This document shows, piece by piece, positions 1 to 10,874 of a stretch of DNA of 64,000 nt; position 1 is the stretch's first letter; each line of letters opens with the position of its first letter. Source of the DNA: Rhizobium binae (lineage in GTDB: Bacteria > Pseudomonadota > Alphaproteobacteria > Rhizobiales > Rhizobiaceae); NCBI RefSeq assembly GCF_017357225.1, contig NZ_CP071604.1:189001-253000 (forward strand), read 5' to 3'. The position numbers and the translations under genes are program-made. Below the pieces are notes generated by a model. That model saw only the letters and a program-made list of their open reading frames with translations. It was not told the origin of the DNA and searched no databases.

Positions 1-2
1 TG

Positions 3-386
3 CTCGCCCGCGTCGACATCGTCTCGGTTAATTGTCCGTCGACGCCGGCAACCTTTCATCTGATCTCGGCCCGTCGCCTGGCGCTGCTGCAGCCGACCGC
101 CTACCTCGTCAACACCGCCCGCGGTGACGTGGTCGACGAAGGTGCGCTGATCAAAAGCCTGAGGGAGGGCAAGATCGCCGGCGCCGGCCTCGACGTCTTC
201 GAAAACGAACCGGCCGTCAACCCGAAGCTCGTCAAGCTCGCCAACGAGGGCAAGGTCGTGCTGCTGCCGCATATGAGCTCGGCGACGATCGAAGGCCGCA
301 TCGATATGGGCGACAAGGTGATCATCAATATCCGCACCTTCATCGACGGCCACCGGCCGCCGAACCGGGTGCTGCCTGGGCGTTGA
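3..386 (+). CDS. 2-hydroxyacid dehydrogenase, C-terminal part (truncated by window start)
   Basis: This is the last 127 residues of an NAD(P)-dependent D-2-hydroxyacid dehydrogenase, probably a glyoxylate/hydroxypyruvate reductase that reduces the keto group of glyoxylate-type acids in the cytoplasm. The end of the nucleotide-binding domain is visible: VNTARGDVVDEGAL is the family's conserved segment after the catalytic arginine region. It is followed by LDVFENEP with the conserved Glu, then PHMSSAT carrying the catalytic His. The reading frame is open from base 3, so the start lies upstream of the window. The gene converges on the GNAT gene with only six bases between the stops. The family is certain; the exact substrate is not. 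Confidence 0.85.
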   Translation, partial: LARVDIVSVNCPSTPATFHLISARRLALLQPTAYLVNTARGDVVDEGALIKSLREGKIAGAGLDVFENEPAVNPKLVKLANEGKVVLLPHMSSATIEGRIDMGDKVIINIRTFIDGHRPPNRVLPGR

Positions 387-392
387 TTCGGG

Positions 393-881
393 TCAGACGA
401 TCGGGGTCCGAGGCGTAAGCGTCTTCCGCATCTCGATGAAGGTGGTTCTGGCAAAGCCTGGATGTGCCTTCTCGGCGGTTCTCGAAAATCCCCAGGCGGC
501 AAAGACGGCATGATTTTCGGTGAGCTCGATGCGCGTCTCCAGCCGCAAAGCGGCAAGGCCGAGCGCCGCCGCGGTCTGCTCGGCGGTTGCCAGCAGCCGC
601 TTGCCGAGCCCCTTGCCTTGCGCCTCCGGGAGAACGGCGAGCTTGCCGACATAGAGACAGTCGGCCTCCGGCCGCAGGAACAGGCAGCCAATCAGCTTTT
701 CGTCTTCGATGACGACATGACCGATCTCGGCTTCGGCCTTTTCGGCTAGCAACCTCGTCGTCAGCTTGAGGGCGGACGATGGCGGGTCGATCCTGCCGTT
801 CATCGAGGCGAAGGCGGCGAGGATGAGTGCCAGCAGTTCGTCCCAGCGCGTGAAGCTCCGATCCAGGCGGACGATCGTCAT
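393..881 (-). CDS. GNAT family N-acetyltransferase
   Basis: This 162-residue protein has the single-domain length of a GNAT acyltransferase, which moves an acetyl group from acetyl-CoA to an amine. The acetyl-CoA pyrophosphate loop is clear (QGKGLGKRLL, residues 88-97, after the beta strand VGKLAVLPE). The C-terminal ENHAVFAAWGF motif is also typical of the family. Its ATG overlaps the stop of the upstream moeB-like gene as ATGA, so it should be translationally coupled as the last gene of recF-moeB-GNAT. Nothing in the sequence identifies the substrate. The gene ends six bases before a convergent dehydrogenase. Confidence 0.85.
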   Translation of the reverse strand: MTIVRLDRSFTRWDELLALILAAFASMNGRIDPPSSALKLTTRLLAEKAEAEIGHVVIEDEKLIGCLFLRPEADCLYVGKLAVLPEAQGKGLGKRLLATAEQTAAALGLAALRLETRIELTENHAVFAAWGFSRTAEKAHPGFARTTFIEMRKTLTPRTPIV

Positions 882-1702
882 ACGGCCTGCCCTTGCCTTT
901 CCCGGCGGCGCTTATAGCGTATCGTGTCGAACCGGGCCGCGAGTGCGTCATAGAGCAGCAGCCGTCCGATCAGCGGTTCACCGGCGCCGGTGATCAGCTT
1001 GATCGCCTCCATAGCCATCATCGTGCCAATGACGCCGGTCAGAGCGCCGATGATGCCGGCTTCGGCGCAAGCGGGGATCAGCCCCGCCGGCGGCGCTTCC
1101 GGGAACAAGTCGCGATATCTCGGATTAGCTGTTCCGTCCTCGCCGGTTTCATAGGGCTTCAGGACCGTCAGCGAACCGTCGAAACGCCCGACCGCGCCGG
1201 TGACAAGCGCAATCTGTGCCCCTTCAGCGGCGTCGGCGGCGGCATAACGCGTGTCGAAATTGTCGGAACCGTCGATCAGCAGGTCGAAGCCGGAGAGTTG
1301 CCGCTGGGCGGTCTCCGCGCAAAACCGTTCCTCGAAGCGGATGAGCCGCACATGCGGATTGAGCCTGGCAATGGCGAGTGCAGCACTTTCGGTTTTCAAT
1401 TCGCCGATCGTGCCGGAATCATGGATTACTTGCCGCTGCAGGTTGGAGAGCGACACCCGGTCATCATCGACGATGCCGAGCGTGCCGACACCGGCGGCGG
1501 CCAGATATTGCAGGATCGGCGCTCCGAGGCCGCCGGCGCCGATCACCAGCACGCGGGCGGCCTTTAGCCTCTGCTGGCCGGCGCCACCGATCTCGGGGAG
1601 CAGGATGTGACGGTGATATCGGGCGATTTCGTCGGGGCTGAGCGGTTCCATGGCGGCGATGCTATCATGACGCCCGACGCCCGGAAAAGCCGCCTCCCTC
1701 AT
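878..1702 (-). CDS. moeB: MoeB/ThiF-type adenylyltransferase
   Basis: This is an E1-like enzyme that adenylates the C-terminal glycine of a small sulfur-carrier protein such as MoaD, for molybdopterin synthesis. The ATP-binding glycine loop GAGGLG (residues 55-60), NLQRQ and the conserved CAEAG near the C-terminus are present. There is no rhodanese domain. The two zinc-binding CxxC pairs of E. coli MoeB are absent: the first site reads RYRDLF, and the C-terminal tail has no cysteine. The start at 1702 is preceded by GGAAAGG and overlaps the recF stop as ATGA. The alternative ATG at 1651 (MEPLSPDEI) fits the family N-terminus better but has no clear ribosome binding site. The sulfur carrier could also be ThiS. 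Confidence 0.85.
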   Translation of the reverse strand: MREAAFPGVGRHDSIAAMEPLSPDEIARYHRHILLPEIGGAGQQRLKAARVLVIGAGGLGAPILQYLAAAGVGTLGIVDDDRVSLSNLQRQVIHDSGTIGELKTESAALAIARLNPHVRLIRFEERFCAETAQRQLSGFDLLIDGSDNFDTRYAAADAAEGAQIALVTGAVGRFDGSLTVLKPYETGEDGTANPRYRDLFPEAPPAGLIPACAEAGIIGALTGVIGTMMAMEAIKLITGAGEPLIGRLLLYDALAARFDTIRYKRRRERQGQAV

Positions 1703-2823
1703 CCGAACACCTTTCCGTCGGCGACCGTGAAGAACTGCGCCCGGTCCGCGAGTGCTGAAAACATTGTCTCATCCGTGCCCGTCATGAAAGCTTGGCCGCC
1801 GAGCCCGTCGATGAGATCAAACAGCGCGGCGCGGCGGCCCTCGTCGAGATGGGCGGCGATCTCGTCGAGCAGCAGGATTGGCGCATGGCCGGTGAGATTG
1901 CCGACGAGCCGCGCATGTGCGAGCACCAGGCCGACGAGCAGCGCCTTCTGCTCACCGGTTGAGCAGCGCTCCGCCTCCATCGCCTTTTCGCGGTGGTGGA
2001 CGATGAGATCGGCTCGGTGCGGCCCGTCCAGCGTGCGCCCCGCACCGGAGTCGCGATACCGGCTCTCCGCCAGCATCGCCGCATATTCGTCCTCGAGGTC
2101 GACAGAGGGGCGGGAGAACTGGCCGTCCATGAAACCCGAAAGCTGCAGCGATGCCGAAGGGAAGGGGGAACTCTCCGGCCTTTCTTCGATCAGCCGGGTG
2201 AGCAGGCCGAGCATTTCCTGTCGGGCGAGCGCCATCGCAATGCCGAGGCTTGCCATCTGCTCCTCGATGCCGGCAAGCCAGGAAGGGTCGAAGCGGCCTT
2301 CGTCCAACAATTTGTTGCGGCTGCGCATGGCGCGCTCGAAATCGCTGGCGCGGCGGCCATGGGCGGGATCGAGCGACAGCACCAGCCGGTCGAGGAAGCG
2401 TCGGCGGTCGGAAGAGGCGCCGGTAAAGAGCCCGTCCATCGCCGGTGTCAGCCAGAGAAGACGCAGGTGATCCGTCAGTTCATCGGCGGTTTTGGCCGCG
2501 GTCCCGTTGATGCGAAGCCTGCGGGTGGTGGTCTCCTCACCGGTTTCGACGCCAGTGCCGATCTCGACGTCGCCCTCCATGCCGTCAAGCACGGCAAAGA
2601 TCGAGAAGCCGCCGGCCGCGCCGACGCGGGTAATATCGCCATAGGCGGCGCGGCGGAGCCCCCGGCCCGGAGAAAGCAGCGAGACCGCCTCCATGAGATT
2701 GGTCTTGCCGGCGCCGTTGTTTCCCGTCAGCACGGCATGCCGGCCGTCGAGGGCAAGGCTCACTGCCGCATAGTTGCGGAAGTCTGTCAGCTTCAGACGG
2801 GAAAGAGAAACCTTGTGCGGCAT
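1699..2823 (-). CDS. recF: DNA replication/repair protein RecF
   Basis: RecF is an SMC-like ATPase that loads RecA at ssDNA gaps with RecO and RecR during recombinational repair. The 374-residue length is normal. The Walker A motif GNNGAGKT lies at residues 34-41 in the usual RecF context, after LTDFRNYA. The ABC-type signature STGEQKALL and the Walker B ILLLDEIAAHLD lie near the C-terminus. It is the first gene of a tightly coupled operon with moeB and a GNAT gene, and it is not beside dnaA/dnaN here, as is usual in Rhizobiales. About 400 bases of non-coding DNA lie upstream. Confidence 0.97.
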   Translation of the reverse strand: MPHKVSLSRLKLTDFRNYAAVSLALDGRHAVLTGNNGAGKTNLMEAVSLLSPGRGLRRAAYGDITRVGAAGGFSIFAVLDGMEGDVEIGTGVETGEETTTRRLRINGTAAKTADELTDHLRLLWLTPAMDGLFTGASSDRRRFLDRLVLSLDPAHGRRASDFERAMRSRNKLLDEGRFDPSWLAGIEEQMASLGIAMALARQEMLGLLTRLIEERPESSPFPSASLQLSGFMDGQFSRPSVDLEDEYAAMLAESRYRDSGAGRTLDGPHRADLIVHHREKAMEAERCSTGEQKALLVGLVLAHARLVGNLTGHAPILLLDEIAAHLDEGRRAALFDLIDGLGGQAFMTGTDETMFSALADRAQFFTVADGKVFG

Positions 2824-3223
2824 CGCGTGTCCGGGTTGGTGAAGCCTGACAGCTATGCCGAAGCGGCGTCGATATCAAGGCTTGCGGCTCGGTTGCCATG
2901 GATCACGCGTAAAATAGCCGGCCGGTATTTCCGCATGTTCTCGCAAATGAGCCCCGATTCAGGAACTGTACGGTACGTTTTTCCGGTATGTCCCGAAAAA
3001 ATACAACCGCGTCGAAGCGATCCGGCGTCGCGTCTCCAGTCGCCGACAGCCTTCGTCATTGCTTCAAACCACCTGGATACCAAGGGCTCCGCCTCATTCT
3101 TCCGGGGCCGCTGACGTTACGCAATGCCTGGAAAAAGTCGGTTGAATTTTGCAACTAACGGGTTGAGTTATGCAGTGGAAACGTTATGGTAAATGAACCG
3201 TTTGCGTATGAAAGAATGACGAA
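2824..3223. other. Intergenic region between divergent recF and XRE regulator gene
   Basis: This 400-base gap holds the promoters of recF (leftward) and the XRE gene (rightward). I see no convincing coding frame in it. Near the XRE gene there is a short dyad, CAAC-N6-GTTG (about 3151-3164), in an AT-rich stretch; it could be an autoregulatory site for the XRE protein, but this is only a guess. An imperfect dyad around 2965-2990 (ACGGTACG) is also present. Confidence 0.4.
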
Positions 3224-3592
3224 GTGCCAGATCCGGTCGATATTATCGTTGGTCGCAACATAAGACAGCTTCGCGCCCTTCGCCGGGTTTCCCAGCTCGA
3301 GCTCGGGGAAGCCCTTGGACTGACCTTCCAGCAGATTCAGAAATACGAAAAGGGGACGAACCGTGTTTCCGCCAGCAAACTGCACCAGATCGCGGTTTTT
3401 CTCGATGTCGAGATCTCGGTTCTTTTCGAGGGAGCCGACATGCCGCAATTCGGTAGCCGCATCGAGCTCAGCCCTGACGCCTATGCGCTTGCCCTGAGTT
3501 ACGACAAGCTGAATTCACCAGCCGGCAAGGAAGCGGTCAAGACCATCCTCACGCTCATAAGCAGTGGGCAGGCGGCCGAAAACGCCGCTTGA
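3224..3592 (+). CDS. XRE (Cro/CI) family transcriptional regulator
   Basis: This 122-residue DNA-binding protein has one N-terminal helix-turn-helix of about residues 10-65. The sequence SQLELGEALGLTFQQIQKYEKGTNRV is the family's helix-turn-helix core (quoted here as SQLELGEALGL and FQQIQKYEKGTNRV). It belongs to the group of rhizobial PraR/PhrR-like regulators, which act on quorum sensing, biofilm and acid-response genes in relatives. It is a paralogue-type match, so the symbol is withheld. The start is GTG at 3224, because no in-frame ATG lies upstream; the ribosome binding site is weak. The C-terminal 50 residues have no recognised motif. Confidence 0.85.
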   Translation: MPDPVDIIVGRNIRQLRALRRVSQLELGEALGLTFQQIQKYEKGTNRVSASKLHQIAVFLDVEISVLFEGADMPQFGSRIELSPDAYALALSYDKLNSPAGKEAVKTILTLISSGQAAENAA

Positions 3593-3708
3593 TCCGAACC
3601 CGCAACAGCTTCATCGCAGCCAATGCAATTTGTTTGAGTTCCTGCTCCGGGCAAGCCTGTGAACAGCGAGAGCTGACACTCCGCGTCATCCGCGTTCGAT
3701 AAGAAGCG

Positions 3709-3909
3709 TCAGTGAAATTCGCGCTCGTGCAGCGCTGTCAGCAGGTCGTCCTGCGTCTGGTGGCCGGCATGATAGAGGTCGATCGCGATACTGGCGATCG
3801 AAAGGCCCTGTTGGCTGCGAAGCTTGATGTTGCGCTCGGCGCACCATGTGTAAATGGCGCCGGCGAGAACGTCGACATCGTCGTGCTGAGAGGAGAAGGC
3901 TGGCGCCAT
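3709..3909 (-). CDS. Small conserved rhizobial protein of unknown function (66 aa)
   Basis: A small cytoplasmic protein starting MAPAFSSQHDD and ending HEREFH. The sequence has clear coding character (balanced composition, helical C-terminal half with Asp/His/Glu), unlike the upstream extension of the frame to 4080, which reads as low-quality basic sequence. An AAGAG element lies about 10 bases before the ATG at 3909. I believe similar short proteins occur next to this locus in other rhizobia, but I cannot assign a function. No signal peptide or membrane segment is visible. Confidence 0.55.
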   Translation of the reverse strand: MAPAFSSQHDDVDVLAGAIYTWCAERNIKLRSQQGLSIASIAIDLYHAGHQTQDDLLTALHEREFH

Positions 3910-4186
3910 GGCAGTTACTCTTGTTTTGGTTGTTCCCGAACAGAGCGCAACGCCCGAAAGGACGGCTGGGATCGCTCCATCATTCCAAACTGCGCCTGAT
4001 CCTTCGAAAACCGGTTCCGATCTCCGAGTCATGCGCTGGCGACAGAGACTGAATTCATTTGGAAAACTTGCAAGCACCATTATCCGGCTGCGTTAACGCC
4101 AGTCGACTTTCATCCCGCTGCCGTGTCAATGCGGTACAAATTGCTTAGTGCGCCACGCCAATGTGCCAAAACGGCTCGTCATCACG
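3910..4186. other. Intergenic region upstream of small protein and downstream of dnaJ
   Basis: No convincing gene. It holds the promoter region for the small protein at 3709-3909 and trails into the dnaJ terminator. The stretch has no strong inverted repeats. Confidence 0.4.
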
Positions 4187-4216
4187 AAAAAGCCGGGGAC
4201 GTTTCCGTGCCCCGGC
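4187..4216 (-). terminator. Rho-independent terminator of dnaK-dnaJ
   Basis: On the minus strand a GCCGGGG/CCCCGGC stem (4192-4198 with 4210-4216) is followed by five Ts at 4191-4187. It lies 28 bases after the dnaJ stop codon and fits an intrinsic terminator for the chaperone operon. Confidence 0.8.
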
Positions 4217-4243
4217 CCTCTATTCGGCTTTTTCCGACCGCGG

Positions 4244-5371
4244 TCAGCCTTCGAAGAATTCCTTCATCCGGGCAAAGAAGCCCGTCGATTCCGGATTATT
4301 CTCCTTGGAGGAAATCTGCTCGAACTCCTGCAGCAGCTCGCGCTGGCGCCTGGTGAGCTTTTGCGGGGTCTCGATCTGGATCTGGATATAGAGATCGCCC
4401 GTCTGCGCCGAACGCAGCACCGGCATGCCCTTGCTCTTGAGGCGGAACTGTTTGCCGGGCTGCGTGCCCTCGGGCACGGTCACCCGCGACTTGGTGCCGT
4501 CGAGCGTCGCCACGTCGAAGGTCCCGCCGAGCGCCGCAGTCGTCATCGAGATCGGGACGGCGCAATAGAGATCGGCTCCGTCGCGCTGGTAGAATTCATG
4601 CGGCTTCACCGACAGGAAAATATAGAGGTCGCCCGCCGGTCCGCCGCGCGCTCCGGCTTCGCCCTCGCCTTGCAGGCGGATGCGCGTGCCGTCCTCGATG
4701 CCGGCGGGTATGTTGACGGAAAGCGAACGCTCCTCCGTCACCCGGCCCTGACCGTGACACTTCGGGCAGGGATCGGGAATGATCTGGCCACGGCCGTGGC
4801 AGGTCGGGCAGGTCCGCTCGATCGAGAAGAAGCCCTGGGCAGCGCGCACGCGTCCAGACCCCTGGCAGGTACCGCAGTTCTTCGGCTGTGTACCGGGCTT
4901 GGCGCCCGAACCTGAACAGACGTCGCACGTGATCGACGTCGGCACGCGGATCTGCGCCGTCTTGCCCGAGAAGGCCTCTTCCAGCGTGATTTCCATGTTG
5001 TAGCGAAGATCGGCGCCGCGTTCGCGCCCGCCCGACGAGCGCTGGCGCGCCCGGCCGCCGCCCATCATCTCGCCGAAAATATCCTCGAAGATGTCGGAGA
5101 AGCCGCCGCCGGCAAAGCCGCCGCCACCGCCGCCCATGCCGCCATGGTCGAAGGCCGCGTGGCCGTAACGATCATAGGCCGCCCGCTTCTGCGGGTCCTT
5201 GAGCATCTCGTAGGCTTCGTTGATTTCCTTGAACTTCCGTTCGGCGTCCTTGTCATCCGGGTTCTTGTCCGGATGGTATTTCATCGCCAGCTTTCGGAAG
5301 GCGCTCTTCAGCTCTTTCTCGTCCGCCGACTTGGCTACACCCAGAGTTTCGTAAAAGTCCGCTTTTGCCAT
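4244..5371 (-). CDS. dnaJ: Chaperone protein DnaJ (Hsp40)
   Basis: DnaJ is the J-domain co-chaperone that delivers unfolded clients to DnaK and stimulates its ATPase. The 375-residue protein shows the full type I architecture. It has a J domain with HPD at residues 33-35, a Gly/Phe-rich linker with a long Gly run (about 77-120), and four CxxCxGxG zinc motifs ([32 protein letters not shown]). A C-terminal substrate-binding region follows. It lies 85 bases downstream of dnaK on the same strand and probably shares the heat-shock promoter. An intrinsic terminator follows. Confidence 0.98.
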   Translation of the reverse strand: MAKADFYETLGVAKSADEKELKSAFRKLAMKYHPDKNPDDKDAERKFKEINEAYEMLKDPQKRAAYDRYGHAAFDHGGMGGGGGGFAGGGFSDIFEDIFGEMMGGGRARQRSSGGRERGADLRYNMEITLEEAFSGKTAQIRVPTSITCDVCSGSGAKPGTQPKNCGTCQGSGRVRAAQGFFSIERTCPTCHGRGQIIPDPCPKCHGQGRVTEERSLSVNIPAGIEDGTRIRLQGEGEAGARGGPAGDLYIFLSVKPHEFYQRDGADLYCAVPISMTTAALGGTFDVATLDGTKSRVTVPEGTQPGKQFRLKSKGMPVLRSAQTGDLYIQIQIETPQKLTRRQRELLQEFEQISSKENNPESTGFFARMKEFFEG

Positions 5372-5456
5372 TAAGGATTAAACCCCGGAAATGGATTTCC
5401 GGCTGCCATGGTGAGCAGCCGGATCAGGTGTTGAAGCATTACCACGCCGCCGCGGA

Positions 5457-7373
<1,917 letters not shown>

Positions 7374-7460
7374 GTCATTCTCTCCTTGAAGCAAGCTGTC
7401 GGAACCCCCAGAAGGCATTTCCCTGACAGCCCCTTACGGGATGGGTCTACTTAAGATTAC

Positions 7461-7474
7461 GCAATCGTGATTGC
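7461..7474. repeat. Short palindrome in the dnaK leader
   Basis: GCAATC-GT-GATTGC is a perfect 6+6 dyad lying between the predicted sigma-32 promoter and dnaK, so it would be in the 5' untranslated RNA. It could form a small hairpin or bind a protein. The sequence differs from the CIRCE element. Confidence 0.5.
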
Positions 7475-7484
7475 GGTGATGCGG

Positions 7485-7516
7485 CGTATATAAGGAGCGG
7501 TTTTCTGGACTGCAAG
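7485..7516 (-). promoter_or_regulatory. Sigma-32 (RpoH) type heat-shock promoter of dnaK
   Basis: On the minus strand CTTG (7516-7513) is followed after 18 bases by CTTATATACG (7494-7485). This matches the alphaproteobacterial RpoH pattern, CTTG then CYTATNTNNG at 17-18 bases, at every defined position. Transcription should start near 7478, leaving a leader of about 105 bases before the dnaK ATG. Confidence 0.85.
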
Positions 7517-7755
7517 GCGGGAAATAGCCCGGAATCCAGCAAAACGAATGTGTTGCCTCCAATTTTGACGGCAGCCGGGAAGAAGGTCTGCCCATAGCAG
7601 GGACGCGGCGGATTTCTGCGCATGTTCTGCAACGGCGTGCGGCGGTTTTACGGCAGAGACATGCGGCAGGCAAAGGCCTCGATTATGTAGGCGAATCTGA
7701 AGAGGCGCGATGCGTTTTGCAGATCGCGCCTGCTCGCAGGCGCGATGCAAACGTC

Positions 7756-10080
7756 TCATTGGCCCATGATCAGATCGAGCAGCGTCGTGCGCCGCGGCTG
7801 CACCGAAGAGGTCGTCTGCGGCGTCCCGACATCGCCGGGCGGCACAACATTTCCATAGCCGGAACCGTCGCCTTCGGCAATGTCGGCAGGCGGAACCGGA
7901 CCGTTTCCTGACGGCGCAGTTTGCTGCCGGACGGGCGCCTGCGGATAGCGGTTGGCATTCTCGTTGCCGCCGAAGACACCGGAAATAATGCCGCCGATCG
8001 TCGTGGGCGGCGGCGCTTCGGCCGTAACCGGCTGCCCGCCGTCCGGTGCTGCCTGCGCCATCGGCTGGCCGTTGGGATCGCCGATCAGCTGGCCGTTGCC
8101 GAAGAGCGGCGCTGGCGAAAGACCCTTGTGGGCGGCGATCATGAATTCCTTCCAGGCCTTGGCCGGAAGGCCACCGCCGGTCACCTTCCTCATCGGCTTG
8201 CCGTCGTCATTGCCGAACCAGACGCCTGTCGTGAGGTTGCTGGTGAAGCCGACGAACAGCGCGTCGCGTGAATTCTGCGTCGTGCCGGTCTTTCCCGCCG
8301 CTTGCCACCCGGGGATCTTGGCGCTCTTGCCGGTGCCGCTTTCGATGACGCCCATCATCATCGCATTCATCTCGGCGGCGATCTGCTCGGACAGTACACG
8401 CGGTGGGCTATCATAGGTATTTTCGTAAAGAACCTTGCCGTCTGCGGTCGTCACCCGGCGGATGACGTGCGGCGTCGCCTTGTAGCCGCCGTTCATGAAG
8501 GCAGCATAGGAGGCGGTGAGTTCCATCAGCGACACTTCCGACGTCCCGAGCGCAATCGAGGCGTTCGGCTGCAGTTCGCTTTCGATGCCGAGCCGGTGGG
8601 CAAGCTTGATCACCTGGTCGGGCCCGTCGTACATGACCAGCTGCGCGGCGACCGTGTTCAGCGACTTGCAAAGCGCAGTGGCGAGCGTCACTTCGCCGTT
8701 GTATTTCTTCTCGTAATTCTCCGGTGTCCAGTCGCCGATGCGGATCGGGGCGTCGTTGAACACCGAAAAGGGCGTCAGTCCCTTTTCCAGCGCCGCGGCA
8801 TAGACGAAAGGCTTGAACGAGGATCCCGGCTGGCGCTTGGCCTTGACGGCGCGGTTGAACTGGCTCGTTGCATAGTCCCTGCCGCCGACGAGCGCCCGGA
8901 TGGCGCCGGTGCCATCGATCGAGACGAGTGCTGCCTGCGAGGCGTCGAGCTTGCCGCCTTCCTTGTCGAGCACATCGACCAGTGATTGCTCGGCCTTTTT
9001 TTCCAGCGACTTGTCGATGGTCGTATCGACGATGACGTCTTCCTTCACATCGCCGATCAGGCTCGGCAGTTCATCCATCACCATGTCGGCGACATAATGC
9101 CCGGCGCCCGACCAGTAACTCTTGGCCGAAGCCGGGGTCTGCGACATCGCGGTCTTGACCTCGGAATCGGTGATGAAACCCTGCTCGCGCATCGCCGTGA
9201 GCACGAGCTGGGCGCGCGCATTCGCGGCTTCGGGGTCGCGGGCCGGCGAAAGCCGCGACGGCGCCTTGAGCAAGCCGGCCAGCACGGCAGCCTCGCCGAG
9301 ATTCACGTCGCGCGCCGATTTGTTGAAGTAGCGCCTCGACGCCGCCTCGACGCCATAGGCGTTCGATCCGAAGAACACTCGATTGAGATACATCGCAAGG
9401 ATCTGGTCCTTGGTGTATTTCTGCTCCAGCCAGAGCGAGAGCAGCACCTCCTGCACCTTGCGCTCCAGGGTTCTTTCCGGGGAGAGGAAGAGGTTCTTCG
9501 CTAGCTGCTGCGTCAGCGTCGAGCCGCCTTGCACCATGTGGCCGGCCGTGAAATTGGTGACGATCGCCCGGCCGAGGCCGAGCGGATCAACGCCGAAATG
9601 CGAATAAAAGCGCCGATCTTCGATGGCGATGACGGCTTCGGGAATGTAGGGCGACATGTTTTCGAGCGACAGCGCCTCGCCGCCGGTGGCGCCGCGATTG
9701 GCGATGACACTGCCGTCGACGGCGGCAATCTTGACATTCGGCGGCCGCTCGGGAATTGCCCATGTGCTGGCGCTCGGCATGCGCGCGCCGTAATACACGA
9801 CTAGCCCGGCAAGGCCGATGCCGGTCCAGATGAAAAGCACGACGCACCAGTAGACTGCACGGCGCAGAAAGCTGAAAAATCCCCCGCCTTCACGCTCGCG
9901 CGGCTCACGCCGCCGCTGGCGGGCGGCGCGCTGCGGCGGAGGCCTGGAACCGCCGCGCCGCGCCGATCTGCTGCCGACGACGCGGTCATCGGCATCGAGC
10001 GAAAATTCGTCATCGTCGCGGGCCGGGCGGCCGCTGAAGGACGGTTCTATTCTGTCGCTTGATCTGCCTCTGCCTGCCAT
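7756..10080 (-). CDS. Class A penicillin-binding protein 1A (transglycosylase/transpeptidase)
   Basis: A bifunctional peptidoglycan synthase that polymerises lipid II and cross-links stem peptides at the outer face of the inner membrane. The N-terminus is Arg/Ser-rich and cytoplasmic. One membrane anchor lies near residues 70-95 (VLFIWTGIGLAGLVVYYG). The glycosyltransferase domain follows, with catalytic Glu in IAIEDRRFYSHFG and GGSTLTQQLAKN. The transpeptidase domain has SSFK (Ser nucleophile), SLN and KTGTT. The last roughly 100 residues are Pro/Gln/Gly-rich and probably disordered. The ATG at 10080 is preferred to an upstream TTG. Of the PBP1A/1C families it is closer to PBP1A. Confidence 0.93.
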   Translation of the reverse strand: MAGRGRSSDRIEPSFSGRPARDDDEFSLDADDRVVGSRSARRGGSRPPPQRAARQRRREPREREGGGFFSFLRRAVYWCVVLFIWTGIGLAGLVVYYGARMPSASTWAIPERPPNVKIAAVDGSVIANRGATGGEALSLENMSPYIPEAVIAIEDRRFYSHFGVDPLGLGRAIVTNFTAGHMVQGGSTLTQQLAKNLFLSPERTLERKVQEVLLSLWLEQKYTKDQILAMYLNRVFFGSNAYGVEAASRRYFNKSARDVNLGEAAVLAGLLKAPSRLSPARDPEAANARAQLVLTAMREQGFITDSEVKTAMSQTPASAKSYWSGAGHYVADMVMDELPSLIGDVKEDVIVDTTIDKSLEKKAEQSLVDVLDKEGGKLDASQAALVSIDGTGAIRALVGGRDYATSQFNRAVKAKRQPGSSFKPFVYAAALEKGLTPFSVFNDAPIRIGDWTPENYEKKYNGEVTLATALCKSLNTVAAQLVMYDGPDQVIKLAHRLGIESELQPNASIALGTSEVSLMELTASYAAFMNGGYKATPHVIRRVTTADGKVLYENTYDSPPRVLSEQIAAEMNAMMMGVIESGTGKSAKIPGWQAAGKTGTTQNSRDALFVGFTSNLTTGVWFGNDDGKPMRKVTGGGLPAKAWKEFMIAAHKGLSPAPLFGNGQLIGDPNGQPMAQAAPDGGQPVTAEAPPPTTIGGIISGVFGGNENANRYPQAPVRQQTAPSGNGPVPPADIAEGDGSGYGNVVPPGDVGTPQTTSSVQPRRTTLLDLIMGQ

Positions 10081-10327
10081 CGCCGACCGGTCGCATCCCC
10101 TGTTCGATCGCAAAGCCCGCTTCGCGTAACGGCGCCCTGCAGCGCCGCATGTCTTTCCAGACGCGCAAGGAGCGCTGTAGCCCTTCGAAGAACTGCATGA
10201 CTTGCCTTAAACCGATTCGGGTTCAAGAACGACACAACAGCCGACGCGATCATCCGGTTGAACTGTAATTGCGGCGATTTAACGGGGTGTTAAAGGGCGG
10301 CAAACGACGGCGCGTCGCATTGCCCCT

Positions 10328-10588
10328 TCAATATTGGCGGGCTTCGTAGTCCTCGAGCGTTTCCGGATCCTGCTTGTATTCCCACTCGCCCATATGAAAG
10401 CGGCGCCAGATCTGGCCGGAAGGGTTCAGGCTTGCTCCATCGGTCAGGCGCACAGGAAGGATGGGGTTGAATTTATGCCAAACGGTAACGTCCGCGGCCG
10501 CCGGCCGGGGGCCAAACAGCCCGAAGGGAGCCAGGTAGTCTTGCGTCATCAGGGTTCCAGCCTCGAACGGATCAGGATCGATCCGCAT
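10328..10588 (-). CDS. Small hypothetical protein (86 aa)
   Basis: A short acidic protein rich in aromatic residues (VWHKFNPILPVRL, FHMGEWEYKQDPET), with no signal peptide or membrane segment. The composition looks coding, and the frame is isolated between PBP1A and a non-coding stretch. An alternative start at 10549 (MTQDYLAPFG, 73 residues) has a better-placed GGAA element and may be the true one. I do not recognise a function. Confidence 0.5.
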   Translation of the reverse strand: MRIDPDPFEAGTLMTQDYLAPFGLFGPRPAAADVTVWHKFNPILPVRLTDGASLNPSGQIWRRFHMGEWEYKQDPETLEDYEARQY

Positions 10589-10840
10589 ACCGCAAAATTG
10601 CTATAAGGAATCCGGCAAAACAAGAGCGACATGCTGCACTCACAGCAAATTGTCGTTGATCTCGCGCGGACCAGGGCTTGCCTCAGCCGCAGCCTCGCTG
10701 TCCCTCCGTCTCGCGCGCTGAAGCCGGCAGATCGCGCGCCTGCCGCGGACAGCCCTTCGCAGCCACGCGTGGCGTAAACAACGGCTGGTGACGCGTTGCA
10801 GCGATCAAATGCGATTTCTGATTTAAGGAATTATGCGCAG
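10589..10840. other. Non-coding stretch upstream of the sRNA candidate
   Basis: About 250 bases between the small protein and the sRNA promoter. I see no convincing coding frame or strong hairpin in it. Confidence 0.4.
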
Positions 10841-10843
10841 CGC

Positions 10844-10868
10844 GGAACCAATAGGCTCGACGATTGTT
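10844..10868 (+). promoter_or_regulatory. Candidate RpoE2/EcfG general-stress promoter
   Basis: GGAAC (10844-10848) is followed after 18 bases by TT (10867-10868), with TGTT at 10865-10868. This fits the rhizobial RpoE2 consensus GGAAC-N18/19-TT, close to the general EcfG form GGAAC-N16-CGTT. The predicted transcription start, about 10875, falls right at the base of the first hairpin of the downstream sRNA candidate, which supports both calls. Confidence 0.5.
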
Positions 10869-10874
10869 TAATGA

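Noticed and set aside
2853..3083. 76-residue minus-strand frame upstream of recF
   Set aside because: No ribosome binding site or family similarity; it lies in the divergent promoter region.
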